Assembly: GCA_009693105.1 (NCBI GenBank)
Contig: SHXV01000010.1
Location: 1 to 37,792 of the forward strand
DNA: 37,792 bases
Source: Dehalococcoidia bacterium
GTDB taxonomy: Bacteria > Chloroflexota > Dehalococcoidia > SHXV01
Reading direction: 5' to 3'
Under the pieces are notes generated by a model, which saw only the letters and a program-made list of their open reading frames with translations, was not told the origin of the DNA and did no database searches. A program made the position numbers and the translations under genes. Below, in pieces: positions 8,548 through 20,319 of this stretch (positions are counted from its first letter, which is position 1; every line of letters starts with the position of its first letter).

Positions 8548-9581
8548 CGGCCGCTGGCGAGTCGGACGGCGCGGCCGATGTTGAGCAGGCCGATATCGCC
8601 GCCACCGGGGATGGGATCGGCCGACGCGATGAGGTAGCGCGCGGTCTGTTCCGGCGTGAGAGCGGGCACGGCGGAACGCAGGAGGGCAGCGGCTCCGGCG
8701 ACGATGGCGGCGGAGAACGATGTGCCCGTGACGCGGGCGTAGCCGAGTTCGCCCGTGACGGCGGCGATCTGGGGGGCGAGGAGCCGGGAGCCGGGCGCGG
8801 CGATGTCTACTCCTATGCCCCAGGCGCTGTAGGGGGCGGGCGCGCCGTCCTGCGTGGCCCCGGCGGAGAGTGTGGCGGGCAGGGCGGCGGGGAAGAGGAC
8901 GGACTCGCTGTTGCCGGCGGGGGCGACGATGAGCGAGCCGGCGGCCGTGGCGCGGGCGACCGCTTCGCTCACGGCGGTATCGTTCTCCGGGAAGCCGACG
9001 CCGATGTAGATGACCCGGGCGCCGCGCTGCCGGGCGTAATCGATAGCCGCGACGAGGTTTATGAGGCTGCCGTTGCCCTCGTCATCCAAGATGCGAATGG
9101 GCAGGATTTTCGCCCCGGGCGCGATGCCGGTGGTCCGCCCGGCGATGAGTCCGGCCGCTTCCGTTCCGTGGGCGACGCCGTTATCGACCTGGCCATCGCC
9201 GTCATCGTCCAGGCCGTTGCCGACGGAGGGAAGCCCGGCGGCGACGAGCGGGATGGCGTTGCCGGCTATGAAGTCCCAGCCGAGCAGGTCATCGGGAAAG
9301 CTGTTGCCGTCATCGTCCCGGCCGGAGATGCCCGCGGCCTCCGTTGCGTTGAGGGCGGCGCTGCCCTGGAGGTCCGGGTGCTGGAGAGCGACGCCGCTAT
9401 CGATGACGGCGACGATGACGCCCTCGCCGGTGCTGTGGGCCCAGGCTTCGATGGCGCCGAGGCGGCTGAACACGTCGATAGGGATAGGATCGCCGGGTGC
9501 GGCCCGGGTGGGCACGAGCGAAGCCGCTACCATCAGGGTAGCGGCGGCAAGCGCGGTAAGGCAGATCGCGTAGCGCTGCAC
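8544..9581 (-). CDS. secreted subtilisin-like serine protease (S8)
   Basis: 345 residues. Residues 1-28 form a signal peptide (MQRYAICLTALAAATLMVAA, then a likely AxA-type site at TRAA). The catalytic triad is visible as Asp61 in VIAVIDSGVA, His139 in GVAHGTEAAG and Ser288 in GTSFSAAIVAG, with oxyanion Asn in APAGNSES. Two Asp/Gly-rich loops (GRDDDGNSF and GLDDDGDGQ) look like calcium sites. The GTS-x-A-x-P motif lacks its usual proline, as in some divergent S8 branches. The GTG at 9581 is chosen because the signal peptide begins there; longer readings run into mutL on the opposite strand and are not credible. No pro-domain of usual size is present. The stop overlaps the mutS stop region tail to tail. 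Confidence 0.88.
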   Translation of the reverse strand: MQRYAICLTALAAATLMVAASLVPTRAAPGDPIPIDVFSRLGAIEAWAHSTGEGVIVAVIDSGVALQHPDLQGSAALNATEAAGISGRDDDGNSFPDDLLGWDFIAGNAIPLVAAGLPSVGNGLDDDGDGQVDNGVAHGTEAAGLIAGRTTGIAPGAKILPIRILDDEGNGSLINLVAAIDYARQRGARVIYIGVGFPENDTAVSEAVARATAAGSLIVAPAGNSESVLFPAALPATLSAGATQDGAPAPYSAWGIGVDIAAPGSRLLAPQIAAVTGELGYARVTGTSFSAAIVAGAAALLRSAVPALTPEQTARYLIASADPIPGGGDIGLLNIGRAVRLASGR

Positions 9582-9665
9582 AATAACTGTAACGCTGCCA
9601 CTGCCCGCCCGGTTCGGTACGTTCGGTCTGGCGGGCAATGGTAGAATGCGAGCCGAGGGGTGACG

Positions 9666-11405
9666 ATGCCGATCCGCAAGCTTCCCGGTGATGTCGCGAA
9701 ACGGATCGCCGCCGGCGAGGTGGTGGAGCGGCCGGCGTCCATCGTGAAGGAGCTGGTGGAGAACGCGGTGGACGCGGGCGCGCGCCGGATCGGCATCGAG
9801 ATTGAGGGAGGCGGCGTGGCGCTGATCCGGGTGCGGGATGACGGCGGCGGCATTGCCCGGGAGGATCTGGCGCTGGCGTTTGAGCGCCACGCCACGAGCA
9901 AGCTGACGACGGCGGAGGACCTGTGGGCGATCCGGACCTTAGGTTTTCGGGGTGAGGCGCTGCCCAGTATCGCCGCCGCCAGCGGTGAGGTGGAGATGAC
10001 CAGTCGCCCGCCGGACGAGCTGGCGGGGGCGCGGGTGGTGCTGCGGGACGGCGCGGTGGCCGCGCAGGGGGACCACGGCAGTGCCGCCGGTACAACGGTG
10101 ACGGTGCGCGAGGTGTTCGCCAATCAGCCGGCGCGGCGGGCGTTCTTGCGCTCAGCGACATCGGAGACGCGCGCCATCCTGAACGTGGTGACGAACGCGG
10201 CGCTGGCGCGGCCGGACGTCGCCTTCGCGCTGACGGCAGACGGGAGGGTGGCGTTTCGCAGCGGCGGTGGCGGGCTGCGCGATGCGGCGGTGGCGGCCTA
10301 CGGCGCCGCGGTGGCGCGCGATCTGCTGGAGGCCGGCGGTGAGGCGGGCGATGTGCGCGTGGAGGGGCTGGTGAGTGCGCCGTCCCAGCACCGGGCGGCG
10401 CGCAGCGGCATGGTGCTGGTGGTCAACGGCCGGCCGATCACGAGCCGGACGCTGACGTACGCGATTGAGAAGGCGTACCAGGGGCTGCTGCCGCGCGGGC
10501 GACACCCCCTGGCGGTGCTCACCATCGCCCTGCCGCCGGAGGCGGTGGACGTGAACGTCCACCCGACGAAGACGGAGGTGCGCTTCCGCGACGAACGTGT
10601 CGTGTTCGCGGCGGTGCAGCGCGCGGTGCGGGACGCGCTGCTCTCGGCGGCGCCGAGCGCGGCCACGTCGATCCGGCTGCCGGATCCGGGCCCGGCGATG
10701 ACGGTGGCGGCCCAACCGGCGTTCCATCTGCCGGCGCGGGCGGAGACGCGGACGCTGCTGGAGCGGCTGGGGCAGGAGCGAGATCGCTCCCGGCGGACGC
10801 CGGAGCCCGCCGCCTCTGCGGCGGCGACGGCGGCGTTCCCCCCGCTGCGCGCGCTGGGGCAGATACGGGACACCTACATCATCGCGGAGGGGCCGGAGGG
10901 GATGTACCTGATCGACCAGCACGCCGCCCATGAGCGGGTGCTGTTTGAATCGTTCCGGACGTGGCTGGGGGAGCGCCGTCCGGAGGTGCAGCTCCTGCTG
11001 TCGCCGCTGACGCTGGACCTGGCGCCGCGGCAGTCGCTGGCGCTGGAGCGCGACGCCGATGAGCTGGCCTCGCTGGGGTTCGACATCGAGCCGTTTGGCG
11101 AGGGCGGGGTGATCGTGCGGGCGGTGCCGGAGGCGCTGGTGCGCCGGGGCGCTCCGGAGCGGGCCGTGCTGGACCTGCTGGACGGGCTGGCGGAGGACCG
11201 GCCAACGGAGGAGGGGAACCGGGCGGCGGCGACGCTGGCCTGCCACGCTTCCGTGCGCGCGGGGATGACGCTGGCAGCGGAGGAGCAGCGGGCGCTGATC
11301 CGGCAACTGGAGGCGGCGGCGCAGCCACGGACGTGCCCGCACGGGCGTCCGACGATGATTCACCTGAGCGCGGAGGCGCTGGAACGCGGGTTCGGGCGGC
11401 GGTGA
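9666..11405 (+). CDS. mutL: DNA mismatch repair protein MutL (endonuclease type)
   Basis: 579 residues. The N-terminal GHKL ATPase has IAAGEVVERPASIVKELVEN, DDGGGI, RHATSK and GFRGEAL. The C-terminal dimerisation domain carries the endonuclease motif in full (DQHAAHERVLFE fits DQHA-x2-E-x4-E) plus the zinc-site partners ACHASVRAG and CPHGRP. It is therefore the nicking type of MutL found in bacteria without MutH, which would cut the new strand after MutS binding. ATG 9666 has a GAGG site 7 nt upstream; a GTG two codons earlier (9660) is possible. TAGAAT at 9642-9647 predicts a transcript starting only about 12 nt before the ATG. Divergent from the subtilase gene with an 84-bp gap. Confidence 0.97.
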   Translation: MPIRKLPGDVAKRIAAGEVVERPASIVKELVENAVDAGARRIGIEIEGGGVALIRVRDDGGGIAREDLALAFERHATSKLTTAEDLWAIRTLGFRGEALPSIAAASGEVEMTSRPPDELAGARVVLRDGAVAAQGDHGSAAGTTVTVREVFANQPARRAFLRSATSETRAILNVVTNAALARPDVAFALTADGRVAFRSGGGGLRDAAVAAYGAAVARDLLEAGGEAGDVRVEGLVSAPSQHRAARSGMVLVVNGRPITSRTLTYAIEKAYQGLLPRGRHPLAVLTIALPPEAVDVNVHPTKTEVRFRDERVVFAAVQRAVRDALLSAAPSAATSIRLPDPGPAMTVAAQPAFHLPARAETRTLLERLGQERDRSRRTPEPAASAAATAAFPPLRALGQIRDTYIIAEGPEGMYLIDQHAAHERVLFESFRTWLGERRPEVQLLLSPLTLDLAPRQSLALERDADELASLGFDIEPFGEGGVIVRAVPEALVRRGAPERAVLDLLDGLAEDRPTEEGNRAAATLACHASVRAGMTLAAEEQRALIRQLEAAAQPRTCPHGRPTMIHLSAEALERGFGRR

Positions 11406-11467
11406 CGCCGCCGGCATGACTGCGGGACGGCGGGCGACGCGCTCGCACGAGACGAAGGAGGACAGCG

Positions 11468-11884
11468 ATGGCACGGAAGAGCACGCGCGAGATGATCGAC
11501 GCGGCGAAGGCGAGGATCGATAACCTGAGCGTGGAGCAGGTGAAGGCGGAGCTCGCTGCCAACCTGAAGGCGGTGCTGGTCGACGTTCGGGAGCAGGAAG
11601 AGCTGGTGCGCGGCGGCAAGATCCCGGGATCGGTGCACGTGCCACGCGGGCGGCTCGAGTTCAGCCTCGATTCGACGATGAAGGAGCGGGGGACGCCGCT
11701 GGAGGATGACCAGCGGATCATCCTCCACTGCGCCGGAGGTGGTCGCTCGGCGATGGCGGCGGCAGCGCTCAAGGAGATGGGCTTCACGAACATCGCCCAC
11801 CTGGAGATGGGGTTCAACGGCTGGAAGGAGGCGGGCGAGGCGATCGATCAGGTGGAGGAGCCGGACTGGAGCGGCGGCAGCTGA
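11468..11884 (+). CDS. rhodanese-domain sulfurtransferase
   Basis: 138 residues with a single rhodanese fold. VLVDVREQEELVRGGKIPGSVHVPRG is the CH2A/CH2B-like region in two pieces, and Cys88 in ILHCAGGGRSA is the persulfide-carrying active-site residue in a six-residue loop. An N-terminal helix of about 30 residues precedes the domain. It probably moves sulfane sulfur between acceptors in the cytosol; the exact donor is unknown. An excellent GGAGGA ribosome site lies just upstream of the ATG. No operon partner is evident. Confidence 0.92.
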   Translation: MARKSTREMIDAAKARIDNLSVEQVKAELAANLKAVLVDVREQEELVRGGKIPGSVHVPRGRLEFSLDSTMKERGTPLEDDQRIILHCAGGGRSAMAAAALKEMGFTNIAHLEMGFNGWKEAGEAIDQVEEPDWSGGS

Positions 11885-11905
11885 TCCGGCGAGGCGAAAC
11901 GCCCC

Positions 11906-12285
11906 CTACTGCGAAAGACGAGGCGCTTCAGGCGACTTTAGTTCAGTCGAATTCGTTGAAGCTCGGTATTCCTCGCAGCGGTCGAGGTAGTAGTGCAAAA
12001 GGCTTGCCAATCCAAGAGATTCTAGACAGCGGTTCATGTCCTTATCCCAGGTCCAGTTATCATCGTGCGTGGAGGGGTTACGTAGGGCAGACATAGAACC
12101 GGCGAGCATGAAGCGAAGCCCTTCGTGCTCGTTTCGCTCAGTATCTGATTTCAACGCGCTCATCTTAAGAACCGGATCCCTACCGACCGCCTTATTCATC
12201 AGCGACTGACCATCTTCGGTCAGGTCCGACAATTTCCGTACTCGATTATTCAATGCAAGGAAACCGCCTATTGGGGTCAATGGTC

Positions 12286-12289
<4 letters not shown>
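11906..12289 (-). CDS. Ymh/TIGR02391-like HEPN-type protein, apparently N-terminally truncated
   Basis: 127 residues from a TTG start that overlaps the uvrA stop as TTGA. The segment [14 protein letters not shown], then [20 protein letters not shown] and [10 protein letters not shown], matches the C-terminal domain of the Hypoth_Ymh (TIGR02391) family. RNPSTH fits the R-x4-H motif of HEPN RNases, which occur widely in phage defence and toxin systems. Family members are usually longer, so the N-terminal part is probably missing. GC content here is near 50 %, well below the neighbours, which points to foreign DNA joined to the end of uvrA. Whether the fragment is translated by coupling from uvrA, or is a dead remnant, cannot be decided from sequence. 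Confidence 0.6.
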
Positions 12290-15198
<2,909 letters not shown>

Positions 15199-15229
15199 GG
15201 TATGGCCTCCCGAACGGGTATTCGAGTCG

Positions 15230-15235
15230 AGTATA
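15230..15235 (-). promoter_or_regulatory. TATACT -10 box upstream of uvrA
   Basis: TATACT on the minus strand lies 31 nt ahead of the uvrA GTG, with the ribosome site between. The hexamer 17 bp further upstream (TAGGAC) matches the -35 consensus only weakly. Confidence 0.4.
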
Positions 15236-15279
15236 GCAGGGCGGCGTAAACAGTCCTAGCGGCAAGGGAGTTACCGGCT

Positions 15280-16425
15280 TCAGCCTCCAAGGTTGATGGT
15301 CAGGTCCGGACCGTAACGAATTTCAGCGACTTCGCACGGCATCTCGACGATGCGCGCTATCTGCTTCCTGCTGTAGTTGGTACCTAGCCAGTAGCCGGAG
15401 CGCAGTTGATGTGACAGTTCTGCGAGGTGCGGACTATCGGGATAGAGGTCGCTCCGATCTCTCGCGAGGTATCGGCGTTTTGTACCGTGCTTAGGAAGCG
15501 ATGCGAATCGTTGTGGGAAGGTGGGATCACGGTCCGAGGGGGCATCCATAACGGATACGAGCACGGTGAGCGCGTTCCGGGCGGTGTGTTGTTGACCGAG
15601 CAAGACAAAGCCGACGGCGCGCGTTGCTGTCCTCCCGACAGCGTGTGCTGCGGGATCGGCTCTCGGTGGACTCGGAGGTGCAGCAGGCGGCGCTACGGGC
15701 GAGGGCGACCTCAGCATAAGCTGCTGCCCCAGGAATTTGGTGCCCGTGTCGGAGTCAGGCCTATAGCCGCATATGCTCTCCACTCTGTCTGCAAGAAGGT
15801 CGATGAGGAGATCATATCCCTCTTCTGCCAGTTTCTTCCAAGCCCCAGGTAGTCGGTCAGAAATCTGCTTTTCGCGTGCTAGGTCCTCGTAGTCCGCCTA
15901 AGCGGCTCTGAGAGCGGCCCCAGAGCACACATCGGCGTACCCAAGATATCCCTCGAAGCGGCCGGTCGATTCTTTGATCTCCCTTTCGACAATGTCGAGT
16001 TTATAGACTCGGCGCTCGCTGTATTCTCCAGGGGCGGCTGGTAAGAAGAAATGCCATTCCTGACCATCGGAGAGGATGGCCAGCGGGACACCCTTGTGGA
16101 ACGCATATTCGAACAGCTGGCGTTCGGCGCCGGCGCTCTGGCCGACCTGCTTCACCTCGATAAACACGAGACGCTTCCCAGCAGGATGGCAAAGCGCGAA
16201 GTCGACACGCCTTCCTTCGAGCGAGTACTCGACGAAGCCGGAGCCGTTGATAGTGATGGCGGTGCCGCCGGTGACGATGCCGCCGGTGGGGGAAACGCTG
16301 GTGATGGCGGGCGCGGCGAAGGCGTGGCGGGCTTCGAGTGCTCCAAACATGGCCGCAAGGAGCGCCAGGACGAGGACTGCTCTGAGGATTTCGCCCGCGA
16401 GGGAGCGTGGCGCGTAGAAGTGCAT
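15280..16425 (-). pseudogene. chimeric gene: secreted IPT-domain protein fused to a type I restriction R-subunit-like nuclease, split by TAG
   Basis: A single frame of 382 codons holds three parts. Residues 1 to about 64 are the start of an exported protein: a signal peptide (RAVLVLALLAAMFGALEA) and the first strands of an IPT/TIG domain (SVSPTGGIVTGGTAITINGSGF). Directly after GSGF comes EYSLEGRRVDFALC with LVFIEVKQVGQ, the PD-(D/E)xK-type nuclease core of HsdR-N-like proteins, followed by GVPLAILSDGQEW. Codon 176 (15898-15900) is TAG; the frame then continues as ADYEDLAREKQ, LLIDLLADRVESICGYRPD and a C-terminal tail to 15280. The nuclease family normally starts with its own N-terminal helix, not a signal peptide, so the join is an illegitimate fusion that truncated both genes. 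The 3' half is clearly less GC-rich than its surroundings, a sign of acquired DNA. Confidence 0.8.
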
Positions 16426-16489
16426 GAGCGGCCTTTTCCCTCCGTCAGTAGGACTATCGGAAGGACAAGAGGCCGCCGGTATTGGGCGA

Positions 16490-17480
16490 AACCCCTAGGT
16501 ACGGCTGCCAGCGGGGGCAGCGCTCGGCATAGGTGCCGCTTCGGTGGCAACCACGGCCTTTGCGGGGGCGTCGGCCAGGCGGTAGAAGGAAGCGCTCTCA
16601 TAGCTGCCGGTAAGCCAGCCAAGGGCGGCGGCGAGGTTCGCCGGCCACGGGCCCTGGTCCTGCCCCGCGCAGTTGAGGCCATCAATGACGGTCGGGTTCT
16701 GGTAGGTCATCGCCATGGTCCACGCGCCTTCGCGAAGCGCCGCGCCGGTGCAGCTCTCGCCATCGGCAAGCCCGGGGTGCCCGAGCCCGATCAGGTGCCC
16801 GATCTCGTGCAGGCAGGCGGCGACCCTATCGCAGATGGCAAGCGGGGGTGCGGCGCATCTGCTGTATCCGCCGACGCAGTAGTAGGATCCGGTGGCGTCC
16901 ACTTTGAGGACGTCGGGGCCGCAGGCGCGCTGGGCGGGAAGCCCTGCCCGCACCCAGCGATCAAGGGCCGTGTTTGCGGCTGCCCCGGCAGTGCAGAGCT
17001 CGACGGTGAGCCTGAGTGGGGCCGCGATGGGGCTTTGGGCCCTGGCGGGCGGGTCGGTACTTGGGCCGGCGGAGGGCTCCGCCGGCGTGGGCGCAGGCAG
17101 AGCTAATACCGAGGAAGGTGACGCATCGGCGGGGGAGCGGGAGGGGTCTTTCACCGGGGGCGACGGATGGGTGGTGGCGGCGGCGGAGGTGGAAGCAGCG
17201 ACGGAAGTCGAGATGGAAGTGCGCTTCGCTGTATCGATGCGGCGCAGCACCCCGCCGTCCCTGAGGACGGGGCGGGCATCGCCGGCGGTGCCCTCGGAGG
17301 ACGACCTTGACCGAATCGCGATGACCACGGTCATGAGCACCGCGAGCGCCGTCAGGGCGAGGACAAACAAGAGTAGGATCGCCCCGAATCGATCGGTGGT
17401 CGAGTAGCGGGGCGGAGCAGCGAGCATAGGTGTTCCCTTCCTCACTAGTAATCGGCAGCGAAGGGACGTTCCTAGGGGTT
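16490..17480. repeat. imperfect inverted repeats flanking the metalloprotease gene
   Basis: AACCCCTAGGTACG at 16490-16503 and the reverse complement AACCCCTAGGAACG at 17467-17480 (written on the minus strand) match at 13 of 14 positions and bracket one gene. The left copy overlaps the stop codon of that gene. Origin unknown; no transposase is present and chance cannot be excluded. Confidence 0.35.
16495..17427 (-). CDS. membrane-anchored metzincin-type zinc metalloprotease
   Basis: 310 residues. A hydrophobic helix near residues 14-38 (FGAILLLFVLALTALAVLM) follows a short cytoplasmic start, so the protein is probably a type II membrane protein with an outside catalytic domain. A long Ser/Thr/Pro/Ala-rich linker (about 40-125) leads to the enzyme domain, which contains HEIGHLIGLGHP, the full HExxHxxGxxH zinc site, followed by a methionine turn candidate (TMAMTYQNP). 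Six or more cysteines in the domain (ELCTAG, ACGPD, YYCVGGYSRC, ICDRVAACLHE, ESCTG, LNCAG) suggest disulfides. ATG 17427 has AGGAAGGG in front; a GTG six codons earlier overlaps that site. Substrate unknown. Confidence 0.82.
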   Translation of the reverse strand: MLAAPPRYSTTDRFGAILLLFVLALTALAVLMTVVIAIRSRSSSEGTAGDARPVLRDGGVLRRIDTAKRTSISTSVAASTSAAATTHPSPPVKDPSRSPADASPSSVLALPAPTPAEPSAGPSTDPPARAQSPIAAPLRLTVELCTAGAAANTALDRWVRAGLPAQRACGPDVLKVDATGSYYCVGGYSRCAAPPLAICDRVAACLHEIGHLIGLGHPGLADGESCTGAALREGAWTMAMTYQNPTVIDGLNCAGQDQGPWPANLAAALGWLTGSYESASFYRLADAPAKAVVATEAAPMPSAAPAGSRT

Positions 17481-17521
17481 GCCTCAGGGAGATTCTTAGG
17501 AATGGCGGTCGGGGAAGGCGC

Positions 17522-17536
17522 TATAATGCGGCGATG
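17522..17536 (+). promoter_or_regulatory. TATAAT -10 box placing transcription start on the polA ATG
   Basis: TATAAT at 17522-17527 ends 7 nt before the A of the polA ATG (17534), the usual distance from -10 box to +1. No Shine-Dalgarno site is present, so a leaderless mRNA is predicted. No good -35 hexamer is seen. Confidence 0.6.
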
Positions 17537-20284
17537 AAACCCCCACCTTCCCCGCAGGGCGACCGCCTTCTCCTCATCGACGGGCACGGCATCATCCACC
17601 GGGCGTATCACGCCTTCCGTGAGCCGCTGACGGTGCGGCGCACGGGCGAGATCGTCACGGCGGTGTTCGGGTTCACGAACACGATGCTGAAGGCGTTTGA
17701 GGAGCTGCACCCCACGCACGTGGCGGTGGCGTTGGACGCGCCGGGGCCGACGTTCCGGCACGAACGCGACGCCACGTACAAGGCGCAACGGCCGCCCATG
17801 CCGGACGACTTAAGGGCGCAGCTCGATCGCGTGCGCGAGGTGATCGACGCGTTCAACATCCCGAAGTTCGAGATCCCGGGGTGGGAGGCGGACGATGTGC
17901 TGGGCACGCTGGCGCGGCAGGCTTCGGAGCGGGGCGTGGAGACGTACATCGCCACGCTGGATAGCGACATCGTCCAGCTGATCCGGCCCAGCGTGTTTGT
18001 CTACATGTACCGCCCCTACCAGCGCGATACGGTGGTGTACGACGCGGAGGGGGTGTTGGAGCGCTACGGCGTTCCGCCGGAGGCGATGGCCGATCTTAAG
18101 GGGCTGAAGGGCGATACCTCAGACAACATCGCCGGGGTGCCGGGGATCGGGGAGAAGACGGCGATCAGGCTGGTGGAGGAGTTCGGCAGCGTCGCCGGCC
18201 TGTACGAGCGGCTGGAGGAGGTGACGCCGGAGAAGCTACGGGAGAACCTGCGCGCCCACCGAAGGGAGGCGGAGACCTGCCGGGAGATGGCGACGATTGA
18301 CGTGGACGCGCCGGTGGAGTTGGACCTGGACGCCTGCCGGGTGCACGACTTCGACCGGGGGCGGGTGCTGGAGCTGTTCCGTGAGCTGGAGTTCCGTAGC
18401 CTGATGGCGCGGCTGCCGGACTACGAGGGGCTGGCCCCGCCATCGGCGGAGGTGGCGGCAGGGCAGCCGCAGCCGCCGGACACGGTATGTCACACGGTGC
18501 TGAACCGGGAGGACCTGGACGCGCTGGCGGACCTGCTGCGGGACGTGGGGGCGTTCGCCTTCGATACGGAGACGACGGAGGCGCTGGCCTCCCAGGGGGT
18601 GCTGGTGGGGCTGTCCGTCTCGCCGCGGCTGGGGGAGGCATACTACGTGCCGCTGGGCCACGGGGGGATGTTCGAAGCGCCGCAACTGGCACTGAAGGAC
18701 GTGGTGGCGGCGCTGGGGCCGGTCTTCGCCGATGGGAGTATCGCCAAGACGGGCCACAACGCCAAGTTCGATATGTACATGTTGGAGCGGTACGGCATGC
18801 CGGTGCAGGGGGTCGAGTTCGACACCATGATCGCGGCCTACCTGCTGGGAGAGACAGCGCTAGGGCTCAAAACGCTGGCGCTCGAGCGGCTGAACTACGA
18901 GATGACGCCGCTGCTGGACATCATCGGGCGAGGGCGGAGGCAAAAGACGATGGCGGAGGTCACGATCGGGGAGGCGGCGCCCTACGCCTGCGCTGACGCC
19001 GACATGACGGGCCGGCTGCGTGTGACGTTCGAGCCGCGGCTGGACGAGCGTGGGCTGCGTCCCCTATTCGAGGACATCGAGATGCCGCTGGTGCCGGTGC
19101 TGCTGGGGATGGAGCGGATCGGCGTCGCCGTGGACACGAACGTGCTGCGGGAGATGTCGGGCGGGCTGGGGCAGCAACTGCTCGATCTAGAGAAGCGGAT
19201 GTACCTGGAGGTAGGGCACGAGTTCCAGGTCGGCTCCCCGCAGCAGCTGAGCAAGGTGCTGTTCGAGGAGCTGGGCTTGCCCAAGTCGCGAAAGATGCAG
19301 ACCGGCTACACTACGGACGCGGCGACGCTGGAGAAGCTGCGGGAGTTGCATCCGGTGGTGAGCCTGCTGCTGGAGCATCGCCAATACGCGAAGATCAAGT
19401 CCACCTACGTAGACGCTCTGCCGGGGCTGATCGACCGGGCGGACGGGCGGGTGCACACGACGTTCCGCCAGACGACGGCGGCGACGGGTCGGCTGGCCTC
19501 CAGCGACCCCAACTTGCAGAACATCCCGGTGCGGACGGAGCTGGGGCGGCAGGTGCGCCGCGCCTTTGTGGCGCGGGACGTGGGACCGAACCCGCAACTG
19601 CTGGCGGCGGACTACTCCCAGATCGAGTTGCGCATCCTGGCACACCTGTCGGGCGATGCGGGGCTGAAGGAGGCGTTCCGGCAGGGGGAGGATATCCACC
19701 GGGCGACGGCATCGCAGATGTATGGGGTGGCACCGGAGGACGTAACGGCGGACATGCGGCGGGTGGCCAAGGTGTTGAACTTTGGCGTGGTCTACGGGCT
19801 GTCCGGCTACGGGCTGGCGCAGCGGACGGACCTGGAGCAGGGCACGGCGCTGGCCCTGATCGAGGCGTACTTCACGAAATACCCCGGCATCCGTGACTAC
19901 ATCGACGAGACGATCCGGCTGACGAAGGAGCGCGGCTATGCGGAGACGATCAGCGGGCGGCGGCGCTACATTCCGGAGATCCAGTCGGCCAACCGGCAAC
20001 TGCAGGCGTCGGGTGAGCGGATGGCCGTGAACATGCCGGTGCAGGGATCGCAGGCGGACCTAATCAAGATCGCGATGATCCGGCTGGATGCCGCGCTGCG
20101 GCGGGAGAAGCTGCGTTCTCGCATGATCCTGCAGATCCACGATGAGCTGATCTTCGAGTGCCCCGGGGACGAGATCGGGCGGATGAAGGAGCTGGCGCTG
20201 GAGTACATGCCGAATGCACTGCCGCTGGATGTGCCGGTGGAGATCGCGCTGAAGACGGGGACGACCTGGGGCGACCTGGAATGA
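17534..20284 (+). CDS. polA: DNA polymerase I
   Basis: 916 residues with all three Pol I domains. The 5'-3' exonuclease (1 to about 290) has LLIDGHGI, WEADDVLGTLA, TLDSDIVQL and the LKGDTSDNIAGVPGIGEKTA helix-hairpin-helix region. The 3'-5' exonuclease keeps its acidic residues: FDTETTE (Exo I), GHNAKFD (Exo II) and YACADAD (Exo III), so proofreading should be active, unlike in Taq. The polymerase domain has motif A DYSQIELRILAHLSGD, motif B RRVAKVLNFGVVYGLSGYG with Phe at the dNTP-discriminating site, and motif C QIHDELIFE. It fills gaps left by the UvrA and MutM pathways encoded nearby. mutM follows after 35 nt and may share the transcript. Confidence 0.98.
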   Translation: MKPPPSPQGDRLLLIDGHGIIHRAYHAFREPLTVRRTGEIVTAVFGFTNTMLKAFEELHPTHVAVALDAPGPTFRHERDATYKAQRPPMPDDLRAQLDRVREVIDAFNIPKFEIPGWEADDVLGTLARQASERGVETYIATLDSDIVQLIRPSVFVYMYRPYQRDTVVYDAEGVLERYGVPPEAMADLKGLKGDTSDNIAGVPGIGEKTAIRLVEEFGSVAGLYERLEEVTPEKLRENLRAHRREAETCREMATIDVDAPVELDLDACRVHDFDRGRVLELFRELEFRSLMARLPDYEGLAPPSAEVAAGQPQPPDTVCHTVLNREDLDALADLLRDVGAFAFDTETTEALASQGVLVGLSVSPRLGEAYYVPLGHGGMFEAPQLALKDVVAALGPVFADGSIAKTGHNAKFDMYMLERYGMPVQGVEFDTMIAAYLLGETALGLKTLALERLNYEMTPLLDIIGRGRRQKTMAEVTIGEAAPYACADADMTGRLRVTFEPRLDERGLRPLFEDIEMPLVPVLLGMERIGVAVDTNVLREMSGGLGQQLLDLEKRMYLEVGHEFQVGSPQQLSKVLFEELGLPKSRKMQTGYTTDAATLEKLRELHPVVSLLLEHRQYAKIKSTYVDALPGLIDRADGRVHTTFRQTTAATGRLASSDPNLQNIPVRTELGRQVRRAFVARDVGPNPQLLAADYSQIELRILAHLSGDAGLKEAFRQGEDIHRATASQMYGVAPEDVTADMRRVAKVLNFGVVYGLSGYGLAQRTDLEQGTALALIEAYFTKYPGIRDYIDETIRLTKERGYAETISGRRRYIPEIQSANRQLQASGERMAVNMPVQGSQADLIKIAMIRLDAALRREKLRSRMILQIHDELIFECPGDEIGRMKELALEYMPNALPLDVPVEIALKTGTTWGDLE

Positions 20285-20319
20285 GCGGCCGCCCTTCGGC
20301 TCCGCTCAGGCCAGACTAG

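Noticed and set aside
9582-9890. N-terminal extension of the subtilase to an ATG at 9890
   Set aside because: The extra residues are antisense to the conserved start of mutL and do not look like protein, whereas a clean signal peptide starts at the GTG at 9581.
11885-11905. Terminator after the rhodanese gene
   Set aside because: GGCG-AAA-CGCC is a short 4-bp stem and is followed by C-rich, not T-rich, sequence.
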